In this document: positions 33,476 through 40,340 of the stretch, piece by piece
Position numbering within the stretch: position 1 is the stretch's first letter
Layout: each line of letters starts with the position of its first letter
Source: JANNWF01 sp052390415
GTDB lineage: Bacteria; Pseudomonadota; Gammaproteobacteria; Xanthomonadales; Xanthomonadaceae
DNA: 40,340 nucleotides
Assembly (NCBI GenBank): GCA_052390415.1
Contig: JBQTGY010000110.1
Span: 1 to 40,340, forward strand
Direction: 5' to 3'
Made by a program: the position numbers and the translations under genes
The notes under the pieces: model-generated
What the model saw: the letters and a program-made list of their open reading frames with translations, nothing else
Databases searched by the model: none
Told to the model about the DNA's origin: nothing

Positions 33476-35755
33476 ATGGCCGCTTTGACACCTGAATACT
33501 CGCCGGACGAACTGGCCGAACTGCTCACCGCCCACATGCCCGATATCCCGGGTTATCAAGTGTCGCGGCGTCTGGGCAGCGGCGGCATGTCCTTTGTGTA
33601 TCTTGGCGTGCAGGAATCGCTGAATCGACAGGTGGCGATCAAGGTCATTTCGCCGATCGCGCTGAAGGACGAGATCAGCAAGATCCGCTTTGAGCGCGAG
33701 GCGCGCACGATCGCCAAGTTGCAGCACCCGGTCATCGTCGACATCTACGAAGTCGGGCGCACCGAGCTTGGCTTGCTGTACTACGTCATGCCCTACTTGC
33801 CGCGTGGCAATCTGAGCAAGCGCGACATGCGCGAGGACGAACCACGCCTGATCGCGGTGCTGCGCGCCCTGCTCTGGGCGCTCGAGTACGCCCATGAGCA
33901 CGGTGTGGTGCACCGCGACGTCAAACCCGAAAACGTCTTGTTCGACAACGTGGATCGCCCGCGGCTGACCGATTTCGGCATCGCCGTGTTCCGCTCGGAT
34001 GGACGCCGGCTGACCAATGGTGGTTTTGCCTTGGGCAGTGCGACGCACATGTCACCCGAGCAAGCACGCGGCGAGAAAGTCGACGGTCGCGCCGATCTCT
34101 ACAGTGTCGGCGTGCTGGCCTTCGAACTGCTGACCGGCGACCTGCCCTTTCACGCCGAGGATGCGCTTTCGCTAGCGGTCCGCCACACGGTGGATCCGAT
34201 CCCGCTGTTGCCGGCCGGGAAAGCGCATTGGCAGACCTTCATCAACCACGCGATGGCGAAAACGCCGGACGCGCGCTTTGCCAATGCGCGCGAGATGATG
34301 AGCGCGCTGGACGCCATCGAACTCAGCCGCCAGCCCGCGCCGCATGCAGCCACCCCAGGGTCGAGCGTGCGCGGCCTGAGCGCACGATCCCTGCACACCA
34401 GCCCGGCTTTCCTGTCCGCCGGTGCCGTGGTGGTGTTGTTGCTGGCGATTCTGGTGGCCTATCTGGCCTGGTCCTCGCAAGCGCCGTCTCCGGCCGCAAG
34501 CGAAACCATCGCCGCGTCGGCCACGCTGCCGGTGGCTCCCGATACGGCCCCGCCCACCCGCCTAGTGCCAGCGCCATCGACGCCCGCCGCAGACAGCGTG
34601 GCGGCGAAGCTGCCGATGGCAGCGCTGATCGAGGGATCCGAGGCGACATCCGAGGGGATCTCCGAGGAAGTTTCTGATGGAACCAACGAACTCATCGAGA
34701 GCGTGGACGAGACGCTGCCGCCGGCTGAGCAGGCGCTGCGCCGCGCCGAGCAGCAAATCCATCGCCGCCGGCTGACCCAACCGCCCGGCGACAATGCCTT
34801 GGAGTCCCTGCTCAAAGCGCAAACGATGGCAGCCGATGCGCCGCGCTTGACGTCGCTGGGCGAGGCTTGGCTGACGACCATGCTGCCCTATGTGCAGGCC
34901 AGTCTTGATGCCGGCGGAGGATCACCCGACCTGCGCCAGCTGGATTCGGCACGCCAACTCGTCGAAGCGCTGGGTCTTCGCGAGGGGGCTGCCTGGTTGG
35001 CCGTGCAGACGGCCATCGAGGGCTGGCTGCGGGCACGTCTGCGGGCGGCGCTGGAAAGTCGCAATCTGGTCGAGCTGCGCGCGGCACGGGCAACGGCCAC
35101 GGCGATGGACATTCCGACCACGGCGCTGGAGCCGGAGTGGTCGCAGGGCATCGTCGAGGCAAAAGTCGGTGATCGCCTGCCCGGCGGGATCGCGCTCGAC
35201 CTGCTGAGCCTGCCCGCGAATGCGCAGCCCGGATTCGCGGCGATGCCAGGATGGGTCAGTCGCGCCGACTACGCACGCTTCGTTGCCGCCAGCGGACGCA
35301 GCGCGGCGCGCTGCAAGCTGCGCACCAAAACCTTCACCCTGCGCGCGCGGCGCTGGGACAACCCGGGATTCGTCCAGCAGGATGATCAGCCGGTGGTCTG
35401 TGTCAGCCTTGAAGACGCACTGGCCTATGCCCGCTGGAGCGGCGAACGCGACGGGCGCCGCTATCGTCTCGCAGCGGCCGCCGAGTGGCGCGCGCACCTC
35501 ACCCCTGCGCCTGCGGCAACGGGCGGCGTGGCTCGCTGCGCCGGCAACCCGCAGACCTGTGCCGGGCAAGTGCGCGAATGGTCCGCACCCTGCGGTGCTG
35601 GCTGCACGCGGCAGCCGGCGTTCGGCCTGAGCTGGCGCGATGCCGAAGAAGGCCGCGCGGCTGCAGACGCCATCGTCGATCCGGCCTACGGCTACGACGA
35701 CATCGGCTTTCGGCTGGTAAGCGAAGTGACGCGTGCGGAACTTGAGCAGCGATGA
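33476..35755 (+). CDS. Membrane Ser/Thr protein kinase fused to a formylglycine-generating-enzyme-like domain
   Basis: 759 aa from the ATG at 33476; a TTG four codons upstream is less likely. Kinase domain about 27-280: G-loop GSGGMSFVYL (34-43), Lys56 in VAIK, Glu74 in FEREA, HRDVKPEN (146-153), Asp166 in DFG, SPEQARG in the activation segment, so it looks active. One membrane segment at about 312-332. An Ala/Pro/Glu-rich linker and helical region follow, then a C-terminal SUMF1/FGE-sulfatase-like domain from about residue 590 (VCVSLEDALAYARWSGERDGRRYRLAAAAEW ... YGYDDIGFRLVSEV). Predicted topology: kinase inside, FGE-like domain outside. The catalytic cysteines of true FGE are not evident, so the domain may bind ligand. 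Confidence 0.9.
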   Translation: MAALTPEYSPDELAELLTAHMPDIPGYQVSRRLGSGGMSFVYLGVQESLNRQVAIKVISPIALKDEISKIRFEREARTIAKLQHPVIVDIYEVGRTELGLLYYVMPYLPRGNLSKRDMREDEPRLIAVLRALLWALEYAHEHGVVHRDVKPENVLFDNVDRPRLTDFGIAVFRSDGRRLTNGGFALGSATHMSPEQARGEKVDGRADLYSVGVLAFELLTGDLPFHAEDALSLAVRHTVDPIPLLPAGKAHWQTFINHAMAKTPDARFANAREMMSALDAIELSRQPAPHAATPGSSVRGLSARSLHTSPAFLSAGAVVVLLLAILVAYLAWSSQAPSPAASETIAASATLPVAPDTAPPTRLVPAPSTPAADSVAAKLPMAALIEGSEATSEGISEEVSDGTNELIESVDETLPPAEQALRRAEQQIHRRRLTQPPGDNALESLLKAQTMAADAPRLTSLGEAWLTTMLPYVQASLDAGGGSPDLRQLDSARQLVEALGLREGAAWLAVQTAIEGWLRARLRAALESRNLVELRAARATATAMDIPTTALEPEWSQGIVEAKVGDRLPGGIALDLLSLPANAQPGFAAMPGWVSRADYARFVAASGRSAARCKLRTKTFTLRARRWDNPGFVQQDDQPVVCVSLEDALAYARWSGERDGRRYRLAAAAEWRAHLTPAPAATGGVARCAGNPQTCAGQVREWSAPCGAGCTRQPAFGLSWRDAEEGRAAADAIVDPAYGYDDIGFRLVSEVTRAELEQR

Positions 35756-35977
35756 CTCGCAACGACCCACCACGCCGCAGCGTGCGAACGGGGTCGCAGC
35801 CAACGTCTGTTCCCCCATGGTCCTTTTGTAGGGCGGTTGTTGACCCGCCAAACGTGGAGTTGGGATCGTGTGGGATCGTGGACACCCACAACCCGGCGGG
35901 TTCGGCAGACGCTGGCGGTGGCCCTGATGTCGAGATTGCGCTGTGGATGCCGATCAGCTGGCAGCCCAACCTGTGGG
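35756..35977. other. Gene-free stretch with short repeats
   Basis: No gene seen. It holds a perfect 10-bp tandem TGGGATCGTG x2 (35861-35880) flanked by GACCCGCC and GGCGGGTT, which could pair as an outer stem around it. Confidence 0.5.
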
Positions 35978-36325
35978 CTATTCCAGAATCGCCCGTACCG
36001 CGTCCAACGCTTCCTGCACCAACGCCGCGGGCGCCTTTTCGATCTTGCGAAATGTGCGGGCGCGGGCGTCCACCGTGCGAGTCTGGTCGCACAACACCAC
36101 GCCTTGGGTCAGGGTGCCCGCACCCATCAGGGGTACGCTGAAACCGGTCTCGCGCGAGACGGTCCCGCCCTGTGTGATCGGTGCCACCAGCAGCAGACCG
36201 GAGGCCTTGTTGAAGGCATCCGCCGACAACACCAGCACCGGCCGCGAGCCGCGGATCTCGCGGCCCTGCACCGGGTCCAAGCTCAATTCGAGTATGTCGC
36301 CCCGCAGCGGGATACCGCGGCTCAC
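35978..36325 (-). CDS. Type II toxin, MazF/PemK family
   Basis: 115 aa from the GTG at 36325, which overlaps the antitoxin stop as GTGA. Family core: RGDILELSLDPVQGREIRGSRPVLVLSADAFN, where the R-G-D, D-P, G-x-E and R-P-x-L-V-L pattern is diagnostic, then VAPITQGG and the later VVLCDQTRTVDAR. These residues build the SH3-like endoribonuclease fold that cuts mRNA. Expressed after its antitoxin by coupling, which keeps toxin below antitoxin. Closer to ChpB/PemK than to E. coli MazF by length. Cut site unknown. Confidence 0.92.
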   Translation of the reverse strand: MSRGIPLRGDILELSLDPVQGREIRGSRPVLVLSADAFNKASGLLLVAPITQGGTVSRETGFSVPLMGAGTLTQGVVLCDQTRTVDARARTFRKIEKAPAALVQEALDAVRAILE

Positions 36326-36573
36326 AACAGCTCGCGCCCGACCGGTCCATCCTGCAGCGATGCCTCTTCGCGCTGCCAAGCAGCAGGCGTGCGCGGGCTG
36401 GCCGCCAACCGCTCGGCCAAGCTGCGCCGGGCCGGAGTCACCGACAGGGTGCGGCCTTCCACGGCGAGTTCGACCACGGACCCAGCCTCCACGGCCAGCG
36501 TCTTGGCGATGCTTTTGGGGATGGCCAAGATGATCGACCCGCCGGATTGGCGCAGGGTAGCGGCACAGGACAT
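36322..36573 (-). CDS. MazE/AbrB-type antitoxin
   Basis: 83 aa, ATG at 36573 with GAGGTG five bases upstream. The N-terminal AbrB/MazE fold (about 1-47) shows LRQSGGSIILAIPKSIAKTLAVEAGSVVELAVEGRTLSVTPA; the C-terminal half (SLAERLAASPRTPAAWQREE) would wrap the toxin. Paired with the toxin by a 4-nt overlap. A palindrome TTTTAC-N4-GTAAAA lies 22 nt upstream and is the likely autoregulatory site. Confidence 0.9.
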   Translation of the reverse strand: MSCAATLRQSGGSIILAIPKSIAKTLAVEAGSVVELAVEGRTLSVTPARRSLAERLAASPRTPAAWQREEASLQDGPVGRELL

Positions 36574-36594
36574 GCGGGCACCTCGGCGAGAATG

Positions 36595-36610
36595 TTTTAC
36601 TGATGTAAAA
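36595..36610 (-). promoter_or_regulatory. Antitoxin operator palindrome
   Basis: TTTTAC-TGAT-GTAAAA, perfect 6-bp arms in a locally AT-rich stretch directly upstream of the antitoxin start. Fits autorepression by the MazE-type dimer. Confidence 0.6.
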
Positions 36611-36665
36611 TATCATGATCGGAGGCGCAGAACCCTGACGCCCCGCAATTGACTAGCCAAGCTGA

Positions 36666-36785
36666 CAAGCCCTGCGCACTGGTCCAAGCAATGACCTTGC
36701 GACACGGGAGTGGCGTGTGCAGCAAACGCCATACCTCGTTGTGTATCGTCTGCGCGGCGACACGGTCGAAATCATTCGGATATAG
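36666..36785 (+). pseudogene. Remnant of a RelE/ParE-type toxin
   Basis: In frame with a stop at 36783 the plus strand reads LATREWRVQQTPYLVVYRLR followed by GDTVEIIRI, the C-terminal beta-hairpin of RelE/ParE toxins (usual form G-T-R-E-L-V-V...P-Y-x-V-x-Y-R-x...D-x-V-x-I-L-R-V-x-H). Only about 39 codons remain; the upstream frame is closed by a TGA at 36663, there is no start, and the terminal His-containing segment is lost. No antitoxin is recognisable beside it. Confidence 0.6.
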
Positions 36786-36870
36786 CACACCAAGCCCAAT
36801 CCGCAGGCGCTGGTGGGTAGTTTTGATCAAACGTCACTCGACTTGCCCCGTGCTTTTTCCAATTCGAGTC

Positions 36871-36897
36871 TGACCCCGCTTTTTGACCCCGCTTTTT
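36871..36897 (+). repeat. Tandem TGACCCCGCTTTT x2
   Basis: Two copies of a 13-bp unit, preceded by AATTCGAGTC and followed by a third partial CTGACCCCT. The TCTGACCCCG motif recurs near 33400 and 40103, which suggests debris of a repeat family. Confidence 0.6.
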
Positions 36898-36937
36898 CGC
36901 TGACCCCTGTTCTTCGGCATCGCAAAGCGCGATGCCC

Positions 36938-37627
36938 TCAATCCAAACTCTCCCACAACGTCTCGAACTGCACGGCGAAGTGGCGGACCTGCACCGGGTC
37001 GCTGGTCGAGACCAGATTCTCTTCGTTGTACTGGCTGGCGCTACGGGTCCAGTTGAAGCTGCCGTTGAGCAGCTGAGCGCCGTCGAACAAGGCAAACTTG
37101 TGGTGCATGTGGGCGTCGCTGCGGTCCAGTGCGACCTTGACCCCCTGATCTGCCATGCGCTGGATGTCGCTGCCGAGGTCGTCCCTCTTGTCGTTGTCGC
37201 TGATCACGCGGATCGCGATGCCGCGCCGATGGGCGGCAAGGATCTCGTCGCTGATGCGGTCGTCGGCAATGGTGAATACGCAGATGTCGATCGCCTGACG
37301 ACTGCCGCGAAGGTGCCGGATCACCGCGTCGCGGCAGGCGTTGCCCGGGCTGAACCAGACTTCGGAGCGCACCGCGACTTGGGTGTGTACCTGATCGAGC
37401 ACCTTGATCACACCCGCCAGCCAGTTCACCACGGCCGGCATGGAGCCAGCCGACTGCGGATCGCGGGCGCGTTGCTGGACCAGCGTGAATGCGTGATTGC
37501 GAAGCTGATGCAGTTGGTCGACGCGCAGCGGCCGTTGCTTCAGTTCGGTGGCCAGGGCGTGTTTCTCCGCCGTAGTCAACACATTGTCAGCGATGCTGCG
37601 GTCAAGCTGTTCGAGCAGGCCTTGCAT
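36938..37627 (-). CDS. Phospholipase D-like nuclease, single HKD motif
   Basis: 229 aa, ATG at 37627 with GGAGA five bases upstream. Residues 1-85 are helical; the PLD domain spans about 88-225, with WFSPGNACRDAVIRHLRGSRQAIDICVFTIADDRI, then the HKD motif H175-x-K177 in HMHHKFALFDG with NGSFNWTRSA, and EEN (202-204). A single HKD motif means it should act as a dimer, like Nuc-type nucleases. No signal peptide, so cytoplasmic. It may act on nucleic acid in defence or repair; substrate unproven. No partner gene is coupled to it. Confidence 0.88.
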   Translation of the reverse strand: MQGLLEQLDRSIADNVLTTAEKHALATELKQRPLRVDQLHQLRNHAFTLVQQRARDPQSAGSMPAVVNWLAGVIKVLDQVHTQVAVRSEVWFSPGNACRDAVIRHLRGSRQAIDICVFTIADDRISDEILAAHRRGIAIRVISDNDKRDDLGSDIQRMADQGVKVALDRSDAHMHHKFALFDGAQLLNGSFNWTRSASQYNEENLVSTSDPVQVRHFAVQFETLWESLD

Positions 37628-37853
37628 GGTGTTCTCCGCAGCACTGGGTGCAGAAAGAGGAAATCGGCGTTTCGCTACCCCAGCGGGAGTGCGCAGCCAT
37701 CGACCGATTCGGCGTTGGTGGGTCTACCTTAGGCGATTCAGGCGCGGCCGGTCACGCTGGTGCGGTGCGTCGTATGCAGAGGACCTTATCCGCGCGTGGA
37801 TTTGCGTGACGGGCAAGGCGCGACGACGAGACAACGCAGCGCTATGGCGAGGA

Positions 37854-37890
37854 GGACCGAGCGTAGCGAAGGCGTAGCCGCGCAGCGGCC
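37854..37890 (+). repeat. Dispersed repeat B, copy 2
   Basis: GGACCGAGCGTAGCGAAGGC and the following GTAGCCGCGCAGCGGCC match the copy at 20755-20790 in 29 of the first 34 positions. Confidence 0.6.
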
Positions 37891-37965
37891 GAAAAACGCC
37901 GCCAGGCGCGGAAAGACACCGTGGATAAGTCCGATTGATTGCGAAGCACCACACCAGCGCCGGGA

Positions 37966-38011
37966 GTCAGAATGCACCTTCCGATTTGCCAATCTGAAAG
38001 TGCACTCTGAC
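37966..38011. repeat. REP-like inverted repeat
   Basis: Arms GTCAGAATGCACCTTCCGATT (37966-37986) and 37991-38011 pair over 21 positions with three mismatches around a TGCC loop; two of the mismatches are G-U compatible on the minus strand. The GTCAGAGTGCAC end is of the kind seen in REP elements mobilised by RAYT transposases; no such transposase is in the window. Confidence 0.7.
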
Positions 38012-38080
38012 CGCTGTTTCCGTGCGAAGCCTGATAGAGTCTGACAGCGCTGTCTTCAGCGCGAACTCGGGAGCCACTCC

Positions 38081-39244
38081 GTGGATGTTCCTTCCAACGC
38101 TCGGCGTCGCCAATTGCTCGGCGCGCTGGGAACCAGCCCGTTGTGGCTGTCCGGCGCCGCCCACGCGGGTCCGCCTGCGGTCGGTCAAGCGTTTGTCGGT
38201 AGCCCGGCGCTGCCGGAGATTCCCGCCAAGCGCCTGGGCTGGGCCGTGGTCGGTCTCGGCACCTTCGCGCTGGGTCAGGTCATACCGGGATTTCTCGATG
38301 CGCGCGCCTCCCGGGTCACCGCGCTGGTCTCGGGCAATCCAGACAAACGGAAGACCGTCGGTGAGCGCTATGCGGTCGCTGCTCGCTACGCCTACAGCGA
38401 GTTCGATCAGCTCGCCGACGATGAGCGGGTCGACTGCGTCTATATCGCGTTGCCGGTCGGCCTGCACGCCGAGTACACCATCCGGGCGTTGCGGGCCGGC
38501 AAACACGTACTCTGCGAGAAACCGATGGCTTCCAGCTCAGCCGAGTGCGAAGCGATGATCGCCGCGGCGCAGAAGGCACAGCGCCAGCTCGGCGTCGCCT
38601 ACCGGGTCCATTTCGAGCCCACCAACATCGAGGCGGTGAACCGCTTTCGTGCCGGCGAGATCGGCGACCTGCGTTACCTGTCCACCGAGGCGGGTTTTTC
38701 TGCCAATCCGGACCACCCACCCCATGCCTGGCGCCTGACCCGCGCGCTGGGAGGCGGCGGCTCGATGTACGACATCGGCATCTACGGCCTCAACGGTGCA
38801 TTGATGTACTTCGACGAGTTACCGACGCGCGTGTCGGCGGTGTACTCGACGCCCGCCGGCGATCCGCGTTTTCGCGAAGTCGAGGGCGGGCTCGACTGGC
38901 GGCTGCGCTTCGCCAATGGCGTGTCGGTGCAGGGCGCATCGTCCTACACCTTCAGCTACACCACCGGCCAACGCATGCATGGCACCCGCGGCATGTTGGA
39001 ACTCCGACCAGCCTCGACCTACTACGACAATGACCTGTGGCTGAAGCGGGACGGGCAGCCGCCGGCGCTGCTCAACCCCGTTAATCCCATTACCCAGTTC
39101 GCCGCGCAGGTGGACGCGTTCTCGATCGCCGCGTCCTCGAACACCGCGCACCGCACGCCCGGCGAGATGGGACTGCGCGACCTGCGACTGATCGAAGCGC
39201 TATACCGCAGCGCCGACCAGGACGGCGCGTCAATCAGCCTGTAA
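38081..39244 (+). CDS. Tat-exported Gfo/Idh/MocA-family oxidoreductase
   Basis: 387 aa from a GTG at 38081, with GGGAG eight bases upstream. Twin-arginine signal at the start (NARRRQLLGALG, then SGAAHAGPP cleavage region). Rossmann domain from about residue 52: VVGLGTFALGQVIPGF binds NAD(P), EKP at 146-148 carries the conserved Lys, then the alpha/beta substrate domain with DIGIYGLNGAL (the D-x-x-x-x-x-x-N region). Resembles glucose-fructose oxidoreductase and related periplasmic sugar dehydrogenases, which are exported with bound cofactor. Substrate unknown. No transporter or sugar operon beside it. Confidence 0.92.
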   Translation: MDVPSNARRRQLLGALGTSPLWLSGAAHAGPPAVGQAFVGSPALPEIPAKRLGWAVVGLGTFALGQVIPGFLDARASRVTALVSGNPDKRKTVGERYAVAARYAYSEFDQLADDERVDCVYIALPVGLHAEYTIRALRAGKHVLCEKPMASSSAECEAMIAAAQKAQRQLGVAYRVHFEPTNIEAVNRFRAGEIGDLRYLSTEAGFSANPDHPPHAWRLTRALGGGGSMYDIGIYGLNGALMYFDELPTRVSAVYSTPAGDPRFREVEGGLDWRLRFANGVSVQGASSYTFSYTTGQRMHGTRGMLELRPASTYYDNDLWLKRDGQPPALLNPVNPITQFAAQVDAFSIAASSNTAHRTPGEMGLRDLRLIEALYRSADQDGASISL

Positions 39245-39285
39245 AGCGCTCACCTGAAAAGCAGAAACGTGACGGGAGACGGTCA

Positions 39286-39426
39286 GTGACGAGAACGGGA
39301 CGCAAGATTCCGCTGCTTGGCGAGCAGACGGGAGAGCCTTTCACTATTGAAGGCGGCGGCAAAATGGTGATCTCGCGCTGTCCGTGTCTTGCGACTGATA
39401 CCATTGGCGGTATCATTCGGGTGTGA
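39286..39426 (+). CDS. Possible 46-aa leader ORF before hicA
   Basis: GTG at 39286 with GGGAG seven bases upstream; the stop TGA (39424-39426) overlaps the hicA GTG as GTGA. Reads RKIPLLGEQTGEPFTIEGGG with a later CPC. No family recognised, third-position GC is lower than in neighbours, and it contains the hicA promoter and operator, so it may be non-coding leader. Confidence 0.3.
   Translation: MTRTGRKIPLLGEQTGEPFTIEGGGKMVISRCPCLATDTIGGIIRV
39389..39416 (+). promoter_or_regulatory. hicAB promoter with operator palindrome
   Basis: TTGCGA (39389-39394), 16 nt, TATCAT (39411-39416). Overlapping it is the palindrome TGATACC-N6-GGTATCA (39396-39402 / 39409-39415), well placed for repression by HicB. 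The predicted start of transcription falls at about the hicA GTG. Confidence 0.65.
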
Positions 39427-39668
39427 ACACCAAGTCCAAGCGCATCGCCGCCATCATCGCCAACCCCAGGCAGGTCCGCATGAGCGAGGCCAGCAAGGTG
39501 GCCGAGCAGTTGGGGTTTGTGCATGCCGGCGGCGCGGGATCGCATCGCGCGTTCATGCGAGCAGGTGAGCCCGTCGGGCTGAACTTCCAGAACCGAGGCG
39601 GCTTCATCCCGCCGTATCAGACCCGCCAGTTGATTGCGATGATCGAAAAGTACGGAGGCAGCACATGA
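39423..39668 (+). CDS. hicA: HicA-family mRNA interferase toxin
   Basis: 81 aa from the GTG at 39423. The dsRBD-like core is ASKVAEQLGFVHAGGAGSHRAF, with catalytic-type His41 in GSH, then FIPPYQTRQLIAMIEKYG. The N-terminal KSKRIAAIIANPRQVR extension matches a HicA subgroup, which supports this start over the ATG at 39480. There is no ribosome binding site and the promoter -10 is only 6 nt away, so the mRNA may be leaderless. It overlaps hicB by 4 nt. Confidence 0.88.
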   Translation: MNTKSKRIAAIIANPRQVRMSEASKVAEQLGFVHAGGAGSHRAFMRAGEPVGLNFQNRGGFIPPYQTRQLIAMIEKYGGST

Positions 39669-39991
39669 ATCGTTACCCGCTGAGCATTTTCTGGTCGGAT
39701 GAAGACGCCGGCTTCATCGCCGAGGTGCCCGACTTGCCAGGTTGTTCGGCGTGGGGTGAGACCGAGGCCGATGCAGCACGCGAGGCGCAGGACGCCATCG
39801 CGGCTTGGCTGGCGGCGGCCGCTGCAGCCAACAGGGCAGTGCCTGCACCCAGCACTGCCGAGCCTCTGTCTGCATACAGCGGGAAGTTCCTGGTACGCGT
39901 ACCGCGCAGCCTGCACGCGAGACTGGCGCGCGAAGCCAAGGCACAAGGCGTCAGCCTGAATCAGTGGGCCGCGAACAAGTTGGCGGTCTGA
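39665..39991 (+). CDS. hicB: HicB-family antitoxin
   Basis: 108 aa, ATG at 39665 overlapping the hicA stop. The N-terminal half is the degenerate RNase H-like HicB fold: YPLSIFWSDEDAGFIAEVPDLPGCSAWGETEADAAREAQDAIAAWL. The C-terminal domain, FLVRVPRSLHARLAREAKAQGVSLNQWAANKLAV, is a ribbon-helix-helix DNA-binding unit, so HicB should bind the upstream palindrome with HicA as co-repressor. Confidence 0.93.
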   Translation: MNRYPLSIFWSDEDAGFIAEVPDLPGCSAWGETEADAAREAQDAIAAWLAAAAAANRAVPAPSTAEPLSAYSGKFLVRVPRSLHARLAREAKAQGVSLNQWAANKLAV

Positions 39992-40050
39992 CAAGCGCTG
40001 GACGCGCGCAGACCCTTAGACCTCATGCGACGCTGTCAGTCCGGGAACCA

Positions 40051-40106
40051 CAGGATGCTACAGAGCTAGACCTGCCTACGCGCAGGATGCTACAGAGCTA
40101 GACCTG
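40051..40106 (+). repeat. 24-bp direct repeat, period 32
   Basis: CAGGATGCTACAGAGCTAGA plus CCTG occurs at 40051-40074 and 40083-40106, identical in both. A related TAGACCTG-CCCCG string follows near 40226-40240. Confidence 0.85.
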
Positions 40107-40340
40107 ACCCCGCCTAGTGACGAGCATGGTTCAGCACATAGGGCGCGCCTTGGCCCGCCCCATGGCGAATGAGGATGAGTGGCGGGGCGGGGCGGGGCGG
40201 AATTGTTTTGTGGAATGCTGCGAATTTAGACCTGCCCCCGAGTCTTTCCACACGAGCCCGCAAGATTTTTCCGAACGTAGGGTGCGTCAAGGACGCACCA
40301 AAAAACCCCCCCCCGAGTGGTGGGTACCCAACCCAACCAA
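40107..40340. other. Gene-free end with low-complexity sequence
   Basis: Holds a (GGGGC)-type G-rich run at 40181-40200, a perfect hairpin GGTGCGTC-AAG-GACGCACC (40281-40299), then six A and nine C in a row near the window end. No gene seen. Confidence 0.6.

Larger units (their letters stand above)
37628..38080. other. Gene-free stretch made of repeats
   Basis: No gene seen. Contains dispersed repeat B copy 2 and the GTCAGAGTGCAC inverted repeat, described separately. The rest is GC-rich with no coding signature. Confidence 0.5.

Noticed and set aside
37966..38011. Possible CRISPR repeat
   Set aside because: Only one full copy plus a distant half copy; no spacer array and no cas genes.
40181..40200. 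G-rich GGGGC run as a G-quadruplex
   Set aside because: Only three full G4 runs plus shorter ones, no nearby gene to regulate; listed only as low-complexity sequence.

Overview
The window reads as a GC-rich gammaproteobacterial chromosome, most likely of the Lysobacterales (Xanthomonadales; a Rhodanobacteraceae-like lineage is my best guess). The reasons are the gene order lpxC-dciA-M23 peptidase after ftsZ, the meso-DAP type MurE, the absence of murD and murB from the division cluster, and many short GC-rich intergenic repeats. This is inference from gene content; no marker gene such as 16S is present.

Positions 1-18590 hold an almost complete dcw (division and cell wall) cluster on the minus strand, transcribed mraZ-rsmH-ftsL-ftsI-murE-murF-mraY-ftsW-murG-murC-ddlB-ftsQ-ftsA-ftsZ, then lpxC and an M23 peptidase. 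dciA, the putative helicase loader, lies on the plus strand between those last two. Most junctions are 4-base stop/start overlaps, which implies translational coupling. The cluster starts at a strong sigma70 promoter (TTGACA-17-TAATGT) followed by MraZ-type boxes at exact 10-bp spacing. murD is missing between mraY and ftsW, and that gap holds a structured inverted-repeat element. A dispersed hairpin repeat has entered the cluster twice: it supplies the likely ATG and first residues of rsmH, and the last codons of ftsQ.

Positions 18600-23940 hold a small membrane protein, an ECF sigma factor overlapped by a putative membrane anti-sigma factor, an island of four repeats and hairpins, the RNase P RNA gene (rnpB, minus strand), a HAD phosphatase, a DUF808 membrane protein and an unassigned membrane protein. 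Positions 24100-27830 hold an MBOAT acyltransferase with an AlgJ/AlgX-like SGNH partner, a probable surface-glycan O-acetylation pair, followed by a small membrane protein.

Positions 27900-40340 are accessory in character. They hold a lipoprotein with transglutaminase-like and TPR regions, an ADOP/MacB-type permease with its PadR repressor and a perfect palindromic operator, a small secreted cysteine-containing protein with a hexanucleotide repeat, and a membrane Ser/Thr kinase fused to a sulfatase-modifying-factor-like domain. Also here are a MazEF-type toxin-antitoxin pair, a RelE/ParE toxin remnant, a PLD-like nuclease, a Tat-exported Gfo/Idh/MocA oxidoreductase and a HicAB pair with an operator palindrome. 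Several REP-like inverted repeats and short tandem repeats lie between these genes. I saw no tRNA, CRISPR array, complete insertion sequence or prophage.
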